Positions 1-9,369 are shown, counted from the first letter of the stretch. The stretch is 46,379 nt of DNA from JBOGNO01 sp050747245 (GCA_050747245.1 JBOGNO010000019.1:1-46379); one strand, 5' to 3'. Notes: generated by a model not told the origin, from the letters alone. A program made the numbers and translations.

Positions 1-852
1 ATCAAGAAAGACTTCGGTGTGGACGTAAATTTTGAGCGCGCCAAGGATTTGCTGGAGGAAAACGACGGAGCGGGAAATACGTTCAAGGCCACGGCCAAGC
101 CCGTGCTGATCGGAACGGCCGTGGTGGGCGCGACGACGATGATTTTTTCGATCATCATCCTGCTGACGAACGGGCTCTCGGCAAACGTGGACAAACTATC
201 GCTGTTGCACGCTCCGTTCGTGCTCGGCGTCATCACCGGCGGCGCGATGATTTACTGGTTCACGGGGGCTTCGACACAGGCGGTAACCACGGGGGCATAT
301 CGCGCGGTGGAATTCATCAAGGCCAACATCAGGCTCGAAGACACGACGAAGGCTTCGGTGGAGGACAGCAAGAAGGTGGTGGAAATCTGCACGCGCTACG
401 CGCAGAAAGGCATGCTGAATATCTTCATCGCGGTATTTTTCGCGACGCTGGCGTTCGCGTTCGTCGAGCCGTTCTTTTTCATCGGCTACCTGATTTCCAT
501 CGCCATTTTCGGGCTGTACCAAGCCATCTTCATGGCCAACGCCGGCGGGGCCTGGGACAACGCGAAGAAGATCGTGGAAGTGGTGCTGAAGCAGAAAGGA
601 ACACCGCTCCATGATGCGACGGTCGTGGGCGATACGGTGGGTGACCCGTTCAAGGACACTTCGTCGGTGGCGCTGAATCCGGTGATCAAATTCACGACGC
701 TCTTTGGGCTGCTGGCCGTGGAACTGGCTGTAAAGATGACCGTGGACACAGGGAGCGGACTGACGCACGCGCTCGCGGCCGGATTCTTTATCGTTTCCTT
801 CTTCTTTGTGTACCGATCGTTCTACGGAATGCGTATCGAAAAAGCCGAGTGA
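1..852 (+). CDS. hppA: Membrane-bound proton-translocating pyrophosphatase, C-terminal part (5' end outside window)
   Basis: The reading frame is open from base 1, so only the last 283 codons are present. The family hydrolyses pyrophosphate in the cytoplasm and pumps H+ (or Na+) across the inner membrane. Visible are several hydrophobic helices and the conserved C-terminal signature around GGAWDNAKK, HDATVVGDTVGDPFKDT and LNPVIKFTTLFGLL. In the GNTxxA motif (residues 25-30 of the visible part, GNTFKA) the second variable position is Lys. In this family Lys there marks potassium-independent H+-pumping enzymes, while Ala marks K+-dependent ones. The enzyme probably recovers energy from biosynthetic PPi. 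The assignment is firm; the subclass rests on this one diagnostic residue. Confidence 0.96.
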   Translation: MKKDFGVDVNFERAKDLLEENDGAGNTFKATAKPVLIGTAVVGATTMIFSIIILLTNGLSANVDKLSLLHAPFVLGVITGGAMIYWFTGASTQAVTTGAYRAVEFIKANIRLEDTTKASVEDSKKVVEICTRYAQKGMLNIFIAVFFATLAFAFVEPFFFIGYLISIAIFGLYQAIFMANAGGAWDNAKKIVEVVLKQKGTPLHDATVVGDTVGDPFKDTSSVALNPVIKFTTLFGLLAVELAVKMTVDTGSGLTHALAAGFFIVSFFFVYRSFYGMRIEKAE

Positions 853-1004
853 GCAGCCTCGGACTTTCCGGGGCGAGCTCGCGCGCTTATGTGCCAATCG
901 ATCTCGGGAAAGTAAACGTTTCCTCTTCGGCAACCAGCAAGCTGCAAAAAAGCTCCAGCCGCGACAGAGTCCTCTCTCAACTTCGCAACGAACTTAGATT
1001 TCAG

Positions 1005-2255
1005 CTAAGCCTTTAGGATATTAAGGAATTTCGACGGACTGGTCTCGAAGCCCGGGAAAGGCTTGTTGAGGTCCTTCATGCCGAGGTGTTTGTAAATAAC
1101 CTCGCTGAGGACGGTCCTGAAATCCGTAGTGACAGCCAGATCGCGGCCTTGATATAGCTGGCCTTCGGACATCCCGGGCCATTTGGTGTAAACCTTCCCG
1201 CCCTTCACCGAGCCGCCCATGACGAACATGCAATTGGCATGGCCGTGGTCGGTGCCGCGGTTGCCGTTTTCGTGGGCGGTGCGGCCAAACTCGGACATGG
1301 AGAGGAAGACCACGTCAGCCATTTTGTCCCCGAGGTCCTGGTGGAATGCGGAGACGCCCTGAGCGTAATCGCGCAGTAGATTGGAAAGTTGGCCCTGGAC
1401 GCCACCCTCGTTGACGTGGTGGTCCCAGCCGCCGCTATCGAGAAATGCGGTTTCGAGGCCCACGTCGGCTTTGATTAGCTCGGCGATTTCCATCATGCTC
1501 TGTCCAAAGCGGCTCTTGGGATACTGCGCTCCGTTGGCGGGCTGATACTGATCGGGATTGATTTTCTTCAGCGTGTCGATGGCCTCGAATGTTTCCTGGC
1601 CAACGCCATGCAGGGCTTGATCGACGGTCGAAGCGTACATAGCTTCGAAGCCGCCTTCGACGGTCTGCTGCGGACCCATCATGCGGAACTGGCGAAGGTC
1701 GGGCATGGCCACCGCGGGAGCGGAGCCTTGCAAGGTACGCGGGAGATAGGGGCCAAATGCCACGGCGCGGAACGGCGACGAATGCTCTTCAGGAAGTCCC
1801 TGGAGAGCGCGATTGAGCCAGCCGTCGTCCGTGCTTTTCAAGCCGGGCGTTCCGGACTCCATGAAATCCTGGGCATCGAAATGGGAGCGCGTGGGATCGG
1901 GAGAGCCGACGGCTTGAACGATTGCGAGCTGACCGGAGTGAAATAAAGGTTCGAGAGGCTGCAGGTTCGGATGAAGGCCGAAAAAACCGTCGAGGTCGAT
2001 AGCGGCATCACCGCCGCCGCTCTTGGGCTGGGGGATAGCGATGGTAGGACGCATTTGATAGTAATTGTGTTCGGCAAAAGGGACGACGACGTTTAGGCCG
2101 TCCATGGCGCCACGCTGGAAAAGAATGACGAAGATTTTTTTATTGCCTGAGGGCGTCGTGGCCGCAATGGCGCGCTGCAGAAATGCGGGCATGGCGCTCA
2201 TGCCGATCATGGCTACTCCGCCACTCTTCAAGAAAACTCGCCGCGAAAGTTTCAT
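1005..2255 (-). CDS. DUF1501 family secreted protein with Tat signal
   Basis: The 416-residue protein starts with a twin-arginine signal (SRRVFLKSGG at residues 4-13, then a hydrophobic stretch ending near AIAA), so export in folded form by the Tat system is expected. The body carries DUF1501 hallmarks: FQRGAMDGLN near the N-terminus, DSGGWDHH, and EFGRTAHENG followed by TDHGHANCMFVMGG near the C-terminus. The family has an alkaline phosphatase/sulfatase-like fold, but its substrate is not established. It lies 34 bp downstream of the DUF1800 gene on the same strand. These two families are almost always paired, so they probably form an operon and act together in the periplasm. The biochemical role is unknown. 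Confidence 0.9.
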   Translation of the reverse strand: MKLSRRVFLKSGGVAMIGMSAMPAFLQRAIAATTPSGNKKIFVILFQRGAMDGLNVVVPFAEHNYYQMRPTIAIPQPKSGGGDAAIDLDGFFGLHPNLQPLEPLFHSGQLAIVQAVGSPDPTRSHFDAQDFMESGTPGLKSTDDGWLNRALQGLPEEHSSPFRAVAFGPYLPRTLQGSAPAVAMPDLRQFRMMGPQQTVEGGFEAMYASTVDQALHGVGQETFEAIDTLKKINPDQYQPANGAQYPKSRFGQSMMEIAELIKADVGLETAFLDSGGWDHHVNEGGVQGQLSNLLRDYAQGVSAFHQDLGDKMADVVFLSMSEFGRTAHENGNRGTDHGHANCMFVMGGSVKGGKVYTKWPGMSEGQLYQGRDLAVTTDFRTVLSEVIYKHLGMKDLNKPFPGFETSPSKFLNILKA

Positions 2256-2289
2256 GTGCGTGCTCCTTCCCTGCCAATAAGTGCGACGG

Positions 2290-4170
2290 CTAACGCCGCT
2301 GAAATTCCGGCGCGCCTAACACGAGCCCTGCAATTAAACCGTCATTCACCTGCTTCACGGGATCATCCAGTTTCGCCTGAAGAATCTGCGGATCATTCAG
2401 GCGCACTTCGATGGTCGAACGAGTCATGTCCGCGACTTGATTATCGAGAAAAACGTCGAAAGCGCGATCGAGAACCGCATGAGGATCTGCTGTAGCCGAA
2501 GTAGGCCCGTCGAGCAACTCGGCGAGATGCGTTTGCGAACCCGGCATGCGGTCGCTGGCAAAAGCGAGAGCAAAATTCAAGCGGTTCAGCAATGCCCCGG
2601 TATTGACCCACGTCTCCCCTTTGTCGGAGAAGCCCGTTGGTGGCGGGCAATGGAAGAGGGGCTCGCCCATGCGGCTGACCCACTGAACGAGTGCGACGGG
2701 ATAGGAAACATCGGCATTGAGGGCGCGGGCCGTGCTGGCCGCGAGCTCCAAGGGCGTTTTCACCTTGGCGCGAAAAGCGGCGCGAGACCAGAACTCCGGC
2801 GAATAGATCATCGTGCGCAGGACGGCGCGGATGTCGCCGCCACTCTGCTCAAAACTCTGAGTCATGCGCTCCACTAGAGAATTAGGCGGAGTGTCGCTGA
2901 CAAAGTGGCGGGCGAGCTCAGTGGAAATAAATTTTGCGGTGCTCGGATGATTCGCGAGCATCTTCAAAGCTTCTTCGCCGTCTTTCTGCCCACCGTAGTT
3001 AATCGAATGACCCATCACTTCTTTGGGGCCGGAAGTATGCAGGCGGTCGTCGAATCTGAATTCGGGATTACGGCGAGGTGTAGTGACGGTCCAGCCGGTG
3101 AGGCACTTGGCCATTTCGATGACGTCCTGCTGTGTGTAGCCGCCGTCCACGCCCACAGTGTGCAGCTCCATGACTTCGCGGCCGTAATTTTCGTTTAAGC
3201 CGCGCTCCTCTTTCTGGGCAGGCACTCGATTAGGATTTCCATTAGTGCCGGGGCGTGGTGAAAGAGGCCCTCCGAAAACAGTATTAAAACGCTGGCGGCG
3301 CATGGCCAGCTCGCTATCCAGGCGCTTGGCGGCATCAGGGTCGGCACTCAGCCAGTTATCGAGATAAAAAAGCATCGCCGGACTCTTCGCGGTAGCCAGA
3401 AGCAAATCCTGAAACTTGCCCAGGGTGTGGGGGCGAATGGAATCGCGGACGTAGGATGTGACGAGCCAGCGATCCGCGCCCTTCGCGGAATCCACGTTGA
3501 AATGATTAAACCAGAAATCCTCCATCACCGCCTCGAGCTGGCGATTGCTGGAAACGGCGCGCTCGATTTTGGCCATGGAAAGCTCGACGATGATGCGTTG
3601 CGGACCCTGGACGTGCGCGAGCATGTCTTGCGCCTTGTCGTCGCCGGAGGCGACCGCCTGTTGCACGTCGGCGCGGCGTTTTTCCTGCTGCTCCTGCTTG
3701 AATTCCTGCTTAGTGATGCCTTCCTTTTTCGCCGCTTGATTGGGAGGCGGAAATTCTTCGAGAAGCTGAGTGGAGGATTTCTTCAGCGTGGGATATTTCT
3801 CCGCGAGGCGCGCATCGAGAACGGAATCGTCAATGGAACCGGGATCGAGTTGCTGGGCGATCCAGGTTTCCAGGCCCATTTTCTTAACGCGTTCGATATC
3901 TCCCGGGCGCGGGCCGTAGGCCAGGCGGTTGAGGGCGTGCAGCACGGCCTCGTCTTCGCTTAATTCGGTAATAGGCAGCTTGCCTTTAAAAGAATTCGGG
4001 ACCGGCGAGGCGGGAGCGGTCGCATTTCCGGCAGTCTCAACCTTTTTTTCGGCTTGCGCGAAAGGAACCGCGAGAAACAAAACACCAATGAGCAGCAGTG
4101 ACGTGATTCCGGCACCGGCAGAATCCAGCCGATGCACGAAGCTTTTTTCGGATCCCCGGATTTTATGCAT
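2290..4170 (-). CDS. DUF1800 family secreted protein
   Basis: The 626-residue protein begins with a basic segment and a hydrophobic helix (residues about 22-40, ending FAQA), consistent with a Sec signal peptide or anchor. The DUF1800 signature is visible: LNRLAYGPRPGD near residue 80, MEDFWFNHFNV, NENYGREVMELHTVGVDGGYTQQDV, TGWTV and, late in the protein, PPPTGFSDKGETWVNT. Function is unknown beyond association with exported DUF1501 proteins, which follow here after 34 bp. A GGAGC lies about 10 nt before the ATG. Family assignment is strong. Confidence 0.9.
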   Translation of the reverse strand: MHKIRGSEKSFVHRLDSAGAGITSLLLIGVLFLAVPFAQAEKKVETAGNATAPASPVPNSFKGKLPITELSEDEAVLHALNRLAYGPRPGDIERVKKMGLETWIAQQLDPGSIDDSVLDARLAEKYPTLKKSSTQLLEEFPPPNQAAKKEGITKQEFKQEQQEKRRADVQQAVASGDDKAQDMLAHVQGPQRIIVELSMAKIERAVSSNRQLEAVMEDFWFNHFNVDSAKGADRWLVTSYVRDSIRPHTLGKFQDLLLATAKSPAMLFYLDNWLSADPDAAKRLDSELAMRRQRFNTVFGGPLSPRPGTNGNPNRVPAQKEERGLNENYGREVMELHTVGVDGGYTQQDVIEMAKCLTGWTVTTPRRNPEFRFDDRLHTSGPKEVMGHSINYGGQKDGEEALKMLANHPSTAKFISTELARHFVSDTPPNSLVERMTQSFEQSGGDIRAVLRTMIYSPEFWSRAAFRAKVKTPLELAASTARALNADVSYPVALVQWVSRMGEPLFHCPPPTGFSDKGETWVNTGALLNRLNFALAFASDRMPGSQTHLAELLDGPTSATADPHAVLDRAFDVFLDNQVADMTRSTIEVRLNDPQILQAKLDDPVKQVNDGLIAGLVLGAPEFQRR

Positions 4171-4320
4171 GAGAATCTATGCTCCCCGCTGGACGGCCCT
4201 GGCCCGTGCCGATTTCGCGCCCGAACGCCCCGTGCGACGCCCGCCAACCAATGTTAACCCCGAATCATGCGAAAAGTTGCGCCGAGCGGCTTACTGAACA
4301 CCAGACGCCGAAAGCACAAA

Positions 4321-4350
4321 TTGACCTGCAACGCAGCGATGTCTTATAAG
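4321..4350 (+). promoter_or_regulatory. Probable sigma-70 promoter of the proline dehydrogenase gene
   Basis: TTGACC at 4321-4326 and TATAAG at 4345-4350 are separated by 18 bp. The predicted transcription start lies near 4357, only about 4 nt before the ATG at 4361. The AAGGGG at about 4349-4354 that resembles a Shine-Dalgarno would then fall outside the transcript. Confidence 0.5.
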
Positions 4351-4360
4351 GGGTACGCTG

Positions 4361-5293
4361 ATGGTCATACGAGATTTTATTTTCTGGCTCTCGACGAAAA
4401 AGGGAGTGACCGACGCGGTGGCTCGCCGCGGGATGCGCTACGGTTTTGCGCGGCGATTCATCGCTGGCGAGAGCCTGGAGGAATCGCTCGGTGCGTGCCG
4501 GGAACTGAATTCGAAGGGGCGATCGGTGAGCCTGAATCACCTCGGCGAAAACGTGCACACCGAGCAAGAGGCGCGCACGGCGCAGGAAAGTTATCTCGCC
4601 ATGCTGGCGCGCCTCCAAGAACAGCGTATCGAGGGAAACATCTCCATCAAATTGACGCAGCTCGGGCTGGATATCGGCAGGGAGCTTTGCCAGAGATTGA
4701 CCGATGAGATCGCGGCGGCGGCGCAGAAAATCGGCCGGACGATTGAACTCGACATGGAAGGCTCCGCGTACACCGACGCCACGATCGATATTTTTGAGGC
4801 CACGCGGCGGCGATTTGACAATACCGGGATGGCCATTCAGGCTTATCTGCATCGCACGGAAAAAGATCTGGATCGCCTCGAACACCTTTCGCCAAAAATC
4901 CGCTTGGTGAAAGGAGCGTACCGCGAGCCCGCCAGCATTGCGATCCAGAAAAAAGTGGACGTGGACAAGAATTACCGGCGATTGCTCGATCGGCTCATCG
5001 GCGGAGATTTCACTACGGCCATCGCGACGCACGATCCGCAAATGCTGGAGTACGCGCGGCAGAGGCTGCAGGATCACAGGACGGCGAAGGACCACTACGA
5101 ATTCCAGATGATTTACGGGATCCGCCGCGACTTGCAGGAAATGATTCACGCGCAGGGCCATCCGCTGCGCGTGTACGTTCCATTCGGGACGGAGTGGTGC
5201 CCCTACTTCATGCGCCGGCTCTCTGAAAGACCCGCGAACTGCTGGTTCGTCCTTCGAAGCCTGTTCGCTGAATCCTCCTCCAAGAAAAAATAA
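4361..5293 (+). CDS. Proline dehydrogenase (monofunctional PRODH)
   Basis: The 310-residue protein is a FAD-dependent proline dehydrogenase, oxidising L-proline to pyrroline-5-carboxylate and passing electrons to the membrane quinone pool. The beta/alpha-barrel motifs are clear: SLNHLGENV, ISIKLTQLGLD, ELDMEGSAYTD, IRLVKGAYREP, ATHDP, FQMIYGIRRDL, and the C-terminal FGTEWCPYFMRRLSERPAN, whose paired arginines bind the proline carboxylate in the family. Length matches the short monofunctional form; there is no P5C dehydrogenase domain as in PutA. The ATG at 4361 follows AAGGGG at about 9 nt and a good promoter. No P5C dehydrogenase partner is adjacent. Confidence 0.93.
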   Translation: MVIRDFIFWLSTKKGVTDAVARRGMRYGFARRFIAGESLEESLGACRELNSKGRSVSLNHLGENVHTEQEARTAQESYLAMLARLQEQRIEGNISIKLTQLGLDIGRELCQRLTDEIAAAAQKIGRTIELDMEGSAYTDATIDIFEATRRRFDNTGMAIQAYLHRTEKDLDRLEHLSPKIRLVKGAYREPASIAIQKKVDVDKNYRRLLDRLIGGDFTTAIATHDPQMLEYARQRLQDHRTAKDHYEFQMIYGIRRDLQEMIHAQGHPLRVYVPFGTEWCPYFMRRLSERPANCWFVLRSLFAESSSKKK

Positions 5294-5314
5294 CTGGGGC
5301 TGGCTCCGCAATCT

Positions 5315-5575
5315 TCAAGAATTTTGCCCGCTCGACGCACGGCTCGCGGAGCGAAAGGCTTCGAGCGTCCAGACTTCCTGCCGCGCCTGGTTGCAAAGGA
5401 CGTAAAAATTCCCGTCGTCGGCGAGCACGCGGAAGTAATTTGCCTCCGGCGAATACCAGCGATCGGCAATTTCTTCGACACGGAATTCTCTGTCGCGAAT
5501 GAAAAAGCGCAGGGGGCGCTCATCAGCCTTATGACCCGCGTAACATTCGACACGGATGACCGTGAGGGCCCTCAC
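5315..5575 (-). CDS. Small conserved hypothetical protein
   Basis: This 86-residue protein has a GTG start and is rich in aromatic and charged residues (RVECYAGHKADERP, FRVEEIADRWY, YFRVLADDGNFYVL, EVWTLEAF). The pattern looks like a small beta-rich cytoplasmic domain, and I recall similar short proteins of unknown function in other Acidobacteriota-type genomes. It has no signal peptide or catalytic motif. It lies 36 bp downstream of the 5612-5938 gene on the same strand, and both follow the YihY gene, so a three-gene transcript is plausible. The exact start is uncertain; no Shine-Dalgarno is visible. Confidence 0.6.
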   Translation of the reverse strand: MRALTVIRVECYAGHKADERPLRFFIRDREFRVEEIADRWYSPEANYFRVLADDGNFYVLCNQARQEVWTLEAFRSASRASSGQNS

Positions 5576-5611
5576 AGCGACTGATGAATTGCTTCTCTTG
5601 CCGCCGCGCGC

Positions 5612-5938
5612 TCAGGCGCCGGCTGCTTTACCGAATGCCTTCACCGCCTTTTCGATTCCCGGCACGGCTTCAGCCAGATCCTTGGGAGTCATCGCCGGGC
5701 GAACAGTCAGCCTGGCGTTGAAAGCGAGAAACCAGGGTTCGGCGATGGCTGGCAGTTGCGAAGCCTCGCGCATGTCGAAAAAGATGTAGCCGGTGCGCTC
5801 GCCGTTGTCTTCGGCGAAATATGCCGACTCGGGTTTCAGGTCATTAAGAATTTTTTGAATCGTGGTACCCAATGTGCCGGCGCGGGCAGCAGCGTTTCCC
5901 GCTTCGACGGGGATGGATACTTTGAGCAGCATGCGCAT
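5612..5938 (-). CDS. Conserved hypothetical protein, possible small alpha/beta barrel
   Basis: The 108-residue protein begins MRMLLKVSIPVEAGN and includes SAYFAEDNGERTGYIFFDM and a C-terminal helix-rich segment (MTPKDLAEAVPGIEKAV). The beta-alpha pattern resembles small dimeric ferredoxin-like barrels, but I cannot name the family with confidence. The start is supported by a GGAGGGG Shine-Dalgarno about 8 nt upstream. A TATAAT on the minus strand (5970-5965) about 27 nt before the start could be its own -10 box. The role is unknown. Confidence 0.65.
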   Translation of the reverse strand: MRMLLKVSIPVEAGNAAARAGTLGTTIQKILNDLKPESAYFAEDNGERTGYIFFDMREASQLPAIAEPWFLAFNARLTVRPAMTPKDLAEAVPGIEKAVKAFGKAAGA

Positions 5939-5986
5939 GAGAGACCCCTCCTGAGGCCGGGGTGATTATACGCCTTGGCAGGCGGC

Positions 5987-6817
5987 TCAGCGGGCGCGCG
6001 AAAAAATTCCAAGTTGCCCGGCTTCCACATTGTATGCCGCGCCGAGCAAGATCACTGTGGCCGTGAAGTACAGCCAGAGGATCAATCCGATAGCGGCGGC
6101 CAAACCGCCATACACCACGCCGTACGGCATCAGGTGGACATAAAATCCAAAGCCGGCATCCACAAGCCACCACAGAATCGTAGCGAACGCCGCGCCCGGC
6201 AAAATCTCGCGCCAACCGCGGCGGCCCGGCTGTCCTATGTGGTACACGAGCATGAGGACTCCCAGCGCAAGCAAGAATACGACTACAAAATAAACTCCCG
6301 TACCGACGAATCGCAGGAGGAGGGGATAGCCCACCTGGCGAATCAGGCGACGCCGCATTTGACGCCCGAAGACCGTGAATACCATCACAGCGAGCGCGGG
6401 TATAAACGTGAGACAAAGCAGACCGAGGGCGCGCAACTGGCGAACCAAGTAGCTCCGGCGCTCCAGAACTCCGGAAATGGTGCGGAAGCCGTCCATCAGG
6501 TTACTCATCACCTGGGTGCCGGCCAGCAGCGTGCCGCCCAGCCCCAGCAAAATCCAGCGCAAAGGATGCAGTCCGCGATGCAGGATGTACTCCATCACCA
6601 TGCGGTCGGCGTCCGGCGGAAGTATGAATTCGAGCCGGCGGGGCAGATCGATCATCTCGGCGCGGAACCGATCACTCACGCTGAGCATGCCGAAAGCCAG
6701 CAGCAGCATGGGAAAAAACGCGAGAAACATCGTGAACGTCACAGCCTGTGATTGCATCACGCAACCAGGAAATACGCGGCCGAACGTTCGTGCGAGCGGC
6801 TTGAGAAATCGGCGCAT
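5987..6817 (-). CDS. YihY/BrkB family integral membrane protein
   Basis: The 276-residue protein has about six hydrophobic helices and the family features: an N-terminal QSQAVTFTMFLAFFPMLLLAFGM segment (A-x-T-F-x-x-x-L-A-x-F-P), LPPDADRMVMEYI, GLGGTLLAGTQVMSNLMDGFRTI, LPGAAFATILWWLVDAGFGFYV, and a C-terminal YGGLAAAIGLILWLYFTATVILLGAAYN. The family was once called ribonuclease BN by error; a transport or membrane-structuring role is suspected but not proven. Its promoter -10 box sits 8 nt before the ATG (see the separate entry), which suggests a nearly leaderless mRNA. Family assignment is firm; function is open. Confidence 0.88.
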   Translation of the reverse strand: MRRFLKPLARTFGRVFPGCVMQSQAVTFTMFLAFFPMLLLAFGMLSVSDRFRAEMIDLPRRLEFILPPDADRMVMEYILHRGLHPLRWILLGLGGTLLAGTQVMSNLMDGFRTISGVLERRSYLVRQLRALGLLCLTFIPALAVMVFTVFGRQMRRRLIRQVGYPLLLRFVGTGVYFVVVFLLALGVLMLVYHIGQPGRRGWREILPGAAFATILWWLVDAGFGFYVHLMPYGVVYGGLAAAIGLILWLYFTATVILLGAAYNVEAGQLGIFSRAR

Positions 6818-6825
6818 CGGCGGGG

Positions 6826-6831
6826 ATTATA
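6826..6831 (-). promoter_or_regulatory. -10 box of the YihY gene, nearly leaderless
   Basis: The minus strand reads TATAAT then CCCCGCCG then the ATG at 6817. A transcript starting about 7 nt after the -10 box would have a leader of only 1-2 nt. No convincing -35 box was identified. Confidence 0.4.
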
Positions 6832-6960
6832 TAGGGCGGCGCGGCGAAAAGTCCCGTCCCACGACATAAGCAAGCACGGCAATGGAAACAGCCGCGTGGC
6901 GGCTTGCCGCTCTCCCGCGCGCGGGAGTAAACTGGCGCGGAAGCTAAGAGGGGGTGCGCG

Positions 6961-7863
6961 ATGCCGCGAGTCGTACGCTGCGGACTCATTCAAGCGGGCT
7001 GCGAATGGTCGCCCGAAAAATATTCGCTGGATCAAATCAAGCGCAAGATGACCGACAAGCACGAAAAAATGATCGGCGAAGCGGCGAAGAAGGAAGTGCA
7101 GATCCTCTGCCTCCAGGAACTTTTTTACGGCCCGTACTTCTGCGCCGAGCAGAACACTCGCTGGTACGACCTCACCGAGCCAATCCCTGGACCCACCGTC
7201 GAGCGCATGCAAAAGCTTGCGAAAAAACACCGCATGGTGATTGTGGCCCCGATCTATGAGCGCGAGATGAGCGGCGTCTTCTACAACACCGCAGCAGTGC
7301 TGGACGCGGACGGAAAGTATCTCGGCAAATATCGCAAGCATCACATTCCGCATTGCCATCCCGGATTCTGGGAAAAGTTTTATTTCACGCCAGGAAACAC
7401 GGGATACATCGTCTTTGAAACGCGCTACGCCAAGGTGGGCGTGTACATCTGCTACGACCGGCATTTCCCGGAAGGCGCGCGCATCTTGGGCCTGAACGGA
7501 GCAGAGATCGTTTTCAATCCCTCAGCCACCGTGGCGGGACTGAGCGAATATCTCTGGGAGCTTGAGCAGCCAGCGCACGCCGTTGCCAACGGATACTTCG
7601 TGGGCGCCATTAACCGCGTGGGCAAGGAAGCACCGTGGAAAATCGGGGAATTCTATGGCAAGAGCTACTTTTGCAATCCGCGCGGAAAGATTTTTGCGCA
7701 GGCAAGCCGCGACAAGGACGAAATCGTCGTCGCCGATCTCGATCTCGACCAGATCAATGAGGTCCGCGCCACGTGGCAGTTTTATCGAGACCGCCGGCCG
7801 GATTCTTACGGCGAGATTTCGGAGACTCACGCGGCGGCCAGACCGGCTGCAGCGGCGAATTGA
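6961..7863 (+). CDS. Carbon-nitrogen hydrolase, probable beta-ureidopropionase / N-carbamoylputrescine amidase type
   Basis: The 300-residue cytoplasmic amidohydrolase belongs to the nitrilase superfamily. The Glu-Lys-Cys triad is visible: E53 in LCLQELFYGPYF, K126 in KYRKHHIP, C164 in ICYDRHFPEGAR. The long insert after the Lys (HCHPGFWEKFYFTPG) and the C-terminal WQFYRDRRPDSY are typical of the N-carbamoyl-beta-alanine / N-carbamoylputrescine branch. Family enzymes release CO2 and NH3 from an N-carbamoyl amine. It is followed by an aminotransferase and an aldehyde dehydrogenase, and a dihydropyrimidinase lies at 21 kb, so N-carbamoyl-beta-alanine is the favoured substrate (inference). A GAGGGGG lies 5-11 nt before the ATG. 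Confidence 0.88.
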   Translation: MPRVVRCGLIQAGCEWSPEKYSLDQIKRKMTDKHEKMIGEAAKKEVQILCLQELFYGPYFCAEQNTRWYDLTEPIPGPTVERMQKLAKKHRMVIVAPIYEREMSGVFYNTAAVLDADGKYLGKYRKHHIPHCHPGFWEKFYFTPGNTGYIVFETRYAKVGVYICYDRHFPEGARILGLNGAEIVFNPSATVAGLSEYLWELEQPAHAVANGYFVGAINRVGKEAPWKIGEFYGKSYFCNPRGKIFAQASRDKDEIVVADLDLDQINEVRATWQFYRDRRPDSYGEISETHAAARPAAAAN

Positions 7864-7974
7864 AGAATTTAGAAGCTGGAGATCAGAGAACCGATAATGG
7901 AGTAACGCAACTCCAGATGAAAGCGTAGTTTGTCTTCTTCTGAATTCCAATCGAAGCCTTCCAAGGAGCGACGC

Positions 7975-9291
7975 ATGACAACGCAAGCAGGGGTGACGGC
8001 CAGCCGCAGCGAAGAAGTCATCCGCAAGCACAAAGAATATCTGTGGCCCGCGGTTATGAATTCCTACCAGCGGCCGCTTATAGCGGACCATGCTTCGATG
8101 CAGTATTTGTGGGATTTGGAGGGCAAGAAGTACCTCGATTTTTTTGGCGGTATCGTCACCATCGGCGTGGGCCATTGCAATCCGAAAGTGACTGCGAAAA
8201 TTAACGCGCAGGTAAACAAGCTGCAGCATACCTCCACGCTTTTTCCCAACGAAGCCATTGTGAACTTGGCCGAAAAACTGGCGCAGATAACCCCGGGAAA
8301 ACTGCAGAAGAGTTTTTTCAGCACTTCCGGGACGGAGGCAAACGAAGCGGCGATTCTGCTCGCACGGATGGCCGGGCCGAGTTACGACATCGTGGCGTTG
8401 CGCCACGCTTACGCGGGTGCCTCGGCGCTGGCCAAGGGAGTGACCGGTCAGGCCCCATGGAGAAAGGCGGGAGTCATCAGCGTCGGCGTGACGCACGCCG
8501 TGAATCCCTATTGCTATCGCTGCCCGCTGGGTTTGACCTATCCGAGCTGCGAGGTCGCGTGCGCGAAAGACGTCGAAAATGTCATCCAGACCACCACGAG
8601 CGGCTCGATTGCCGCGTTCATGGCGGAGCCGATTCAAGGCGTCGGCGGATTTATCACTCCCCCGCCCGAATATTTTAAGATCGTTGTGCCCATCGTCAAA
8701 AAATACGGCGGGTTATTTATCGCCGATGAAGTGCAGACGGGATTTGGGCGCACCGGAAAAAAGTGGTTCGGCATCGAACACTGGGAAGTAACGCCGGACA
8801 TCATCACTTGCGCGAAGAGCATGGGCAACGGCGTGCCTGTGGGCGCCACGATCACCACTTCCGAACTCGCGGGGAAATTTCAGGGCCTCACCATTTCGAC
8901 GTTTGGAGGAAATCCGGTCACCTCGGTTGCGTGCCGCGCGGTGATCGAGGTAATCGAGGAAGACAATCTGCGCGAAAATGCCCATGTGGTCGGCGGATAT
9001 TTTCGGGAACAACTGGAAGGTCTGAAAGAAAAACACTCACTCATCGGCGACGTCCGCGGCAAGGGAATGATGCAGGCGCTCGAATTGGTCAAAGACCGCG
9101 GCACAAAAGAGCCCGCTCCGGAAGCAACAGCACAATTGCTCGACCGCGCGCGCGACAATGGCTTGCTCATTGGCAAAGGCGGCCTTTACGGCAACGTGAT
9201 TCGCATGGCGCCGCCCATGAATATTTCCAAAGCTGACGTGGACGACGGAATCCGGCTCCTCGATAAATCGTTTGGCGAGGTGCGCTCGTAG
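7975..9291 (+). CDS. Class III PLP-dependent aminotransferase (AGXT2 / beta-alanine:pyruvate type)
   Basis: This 438-residue enzyme is counted from the ATG at 7975, which has AAGGAG at the right spacing; an in-frame TTG at 7930 is less likely. It has the class III signatures: FFSTSGTEANEAA, AEPIQGVGG, IADEVQTGFGRTG with D251, and the PLP lysine K281 in CAKSMGNGVPVG. The NPYCYRCPLGLTYPSCEVACA segment is characteristic of the alanine-glyoxylate 2 / beta-alanine aminotransferase branch. Between a carbamoyl hydrolase and an aldehyde dehydrogenase, it would turn beta-alanine (or beta-aminoisobutyrate) into malonate semialdehyde. The exact amino donor cannot be read from sequence. Confidence 0.88.
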   Translation: MTTQAGVTASRSEEVIRKHKEYLWPAVMNSYQRPLIADHASMQYLWDLEGKKYLDFFGGIVTIGVGHCNPKVTAKINAQVNKLQHTSTLFPNEAIVNLAEKLAQITPGKLQKSFFSTSGTEANEAAILLARMAGPSYDIVALRHAYAGASALAKGVTGQAPWRKAGVISVGVTHAVNPYCYRCPLGLTYPSCEVACAKDVENVIQTTTSGSIAAFMAEPIQGVGGFITPPPEYFKIVVPIVKKYGGLFIADEVQTGFGRTGKKWFGIEHWEVTPDIITCAKSMGNGVPVGATITTSELAGKFQGLTISTFGGNPVTSVACRAVIEVIEEDNLRENAHVVGGYFREQLEGLKEKHSLIGDVRGKGMMQALELVKDRGTKEPAPEATAQLLDRARDNGLLIGKGGLYGNVIRMAPPMNISKADVDDGIRLLDKSFGEVRS

Positions 9292-9369
9292 AGGGCTTCT
9301 TACAAATCAGGAATCGCCCAATGGAAACATTCTGGTAAGAAACGTGGATCAATTGATTGGGAGAGGTTG

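Noticed and set aside
4265..5311. 348-codon minus-strand frame opposite proline dehydrogenase
   Set aside because: Antisense shadow with no recognisable motif.
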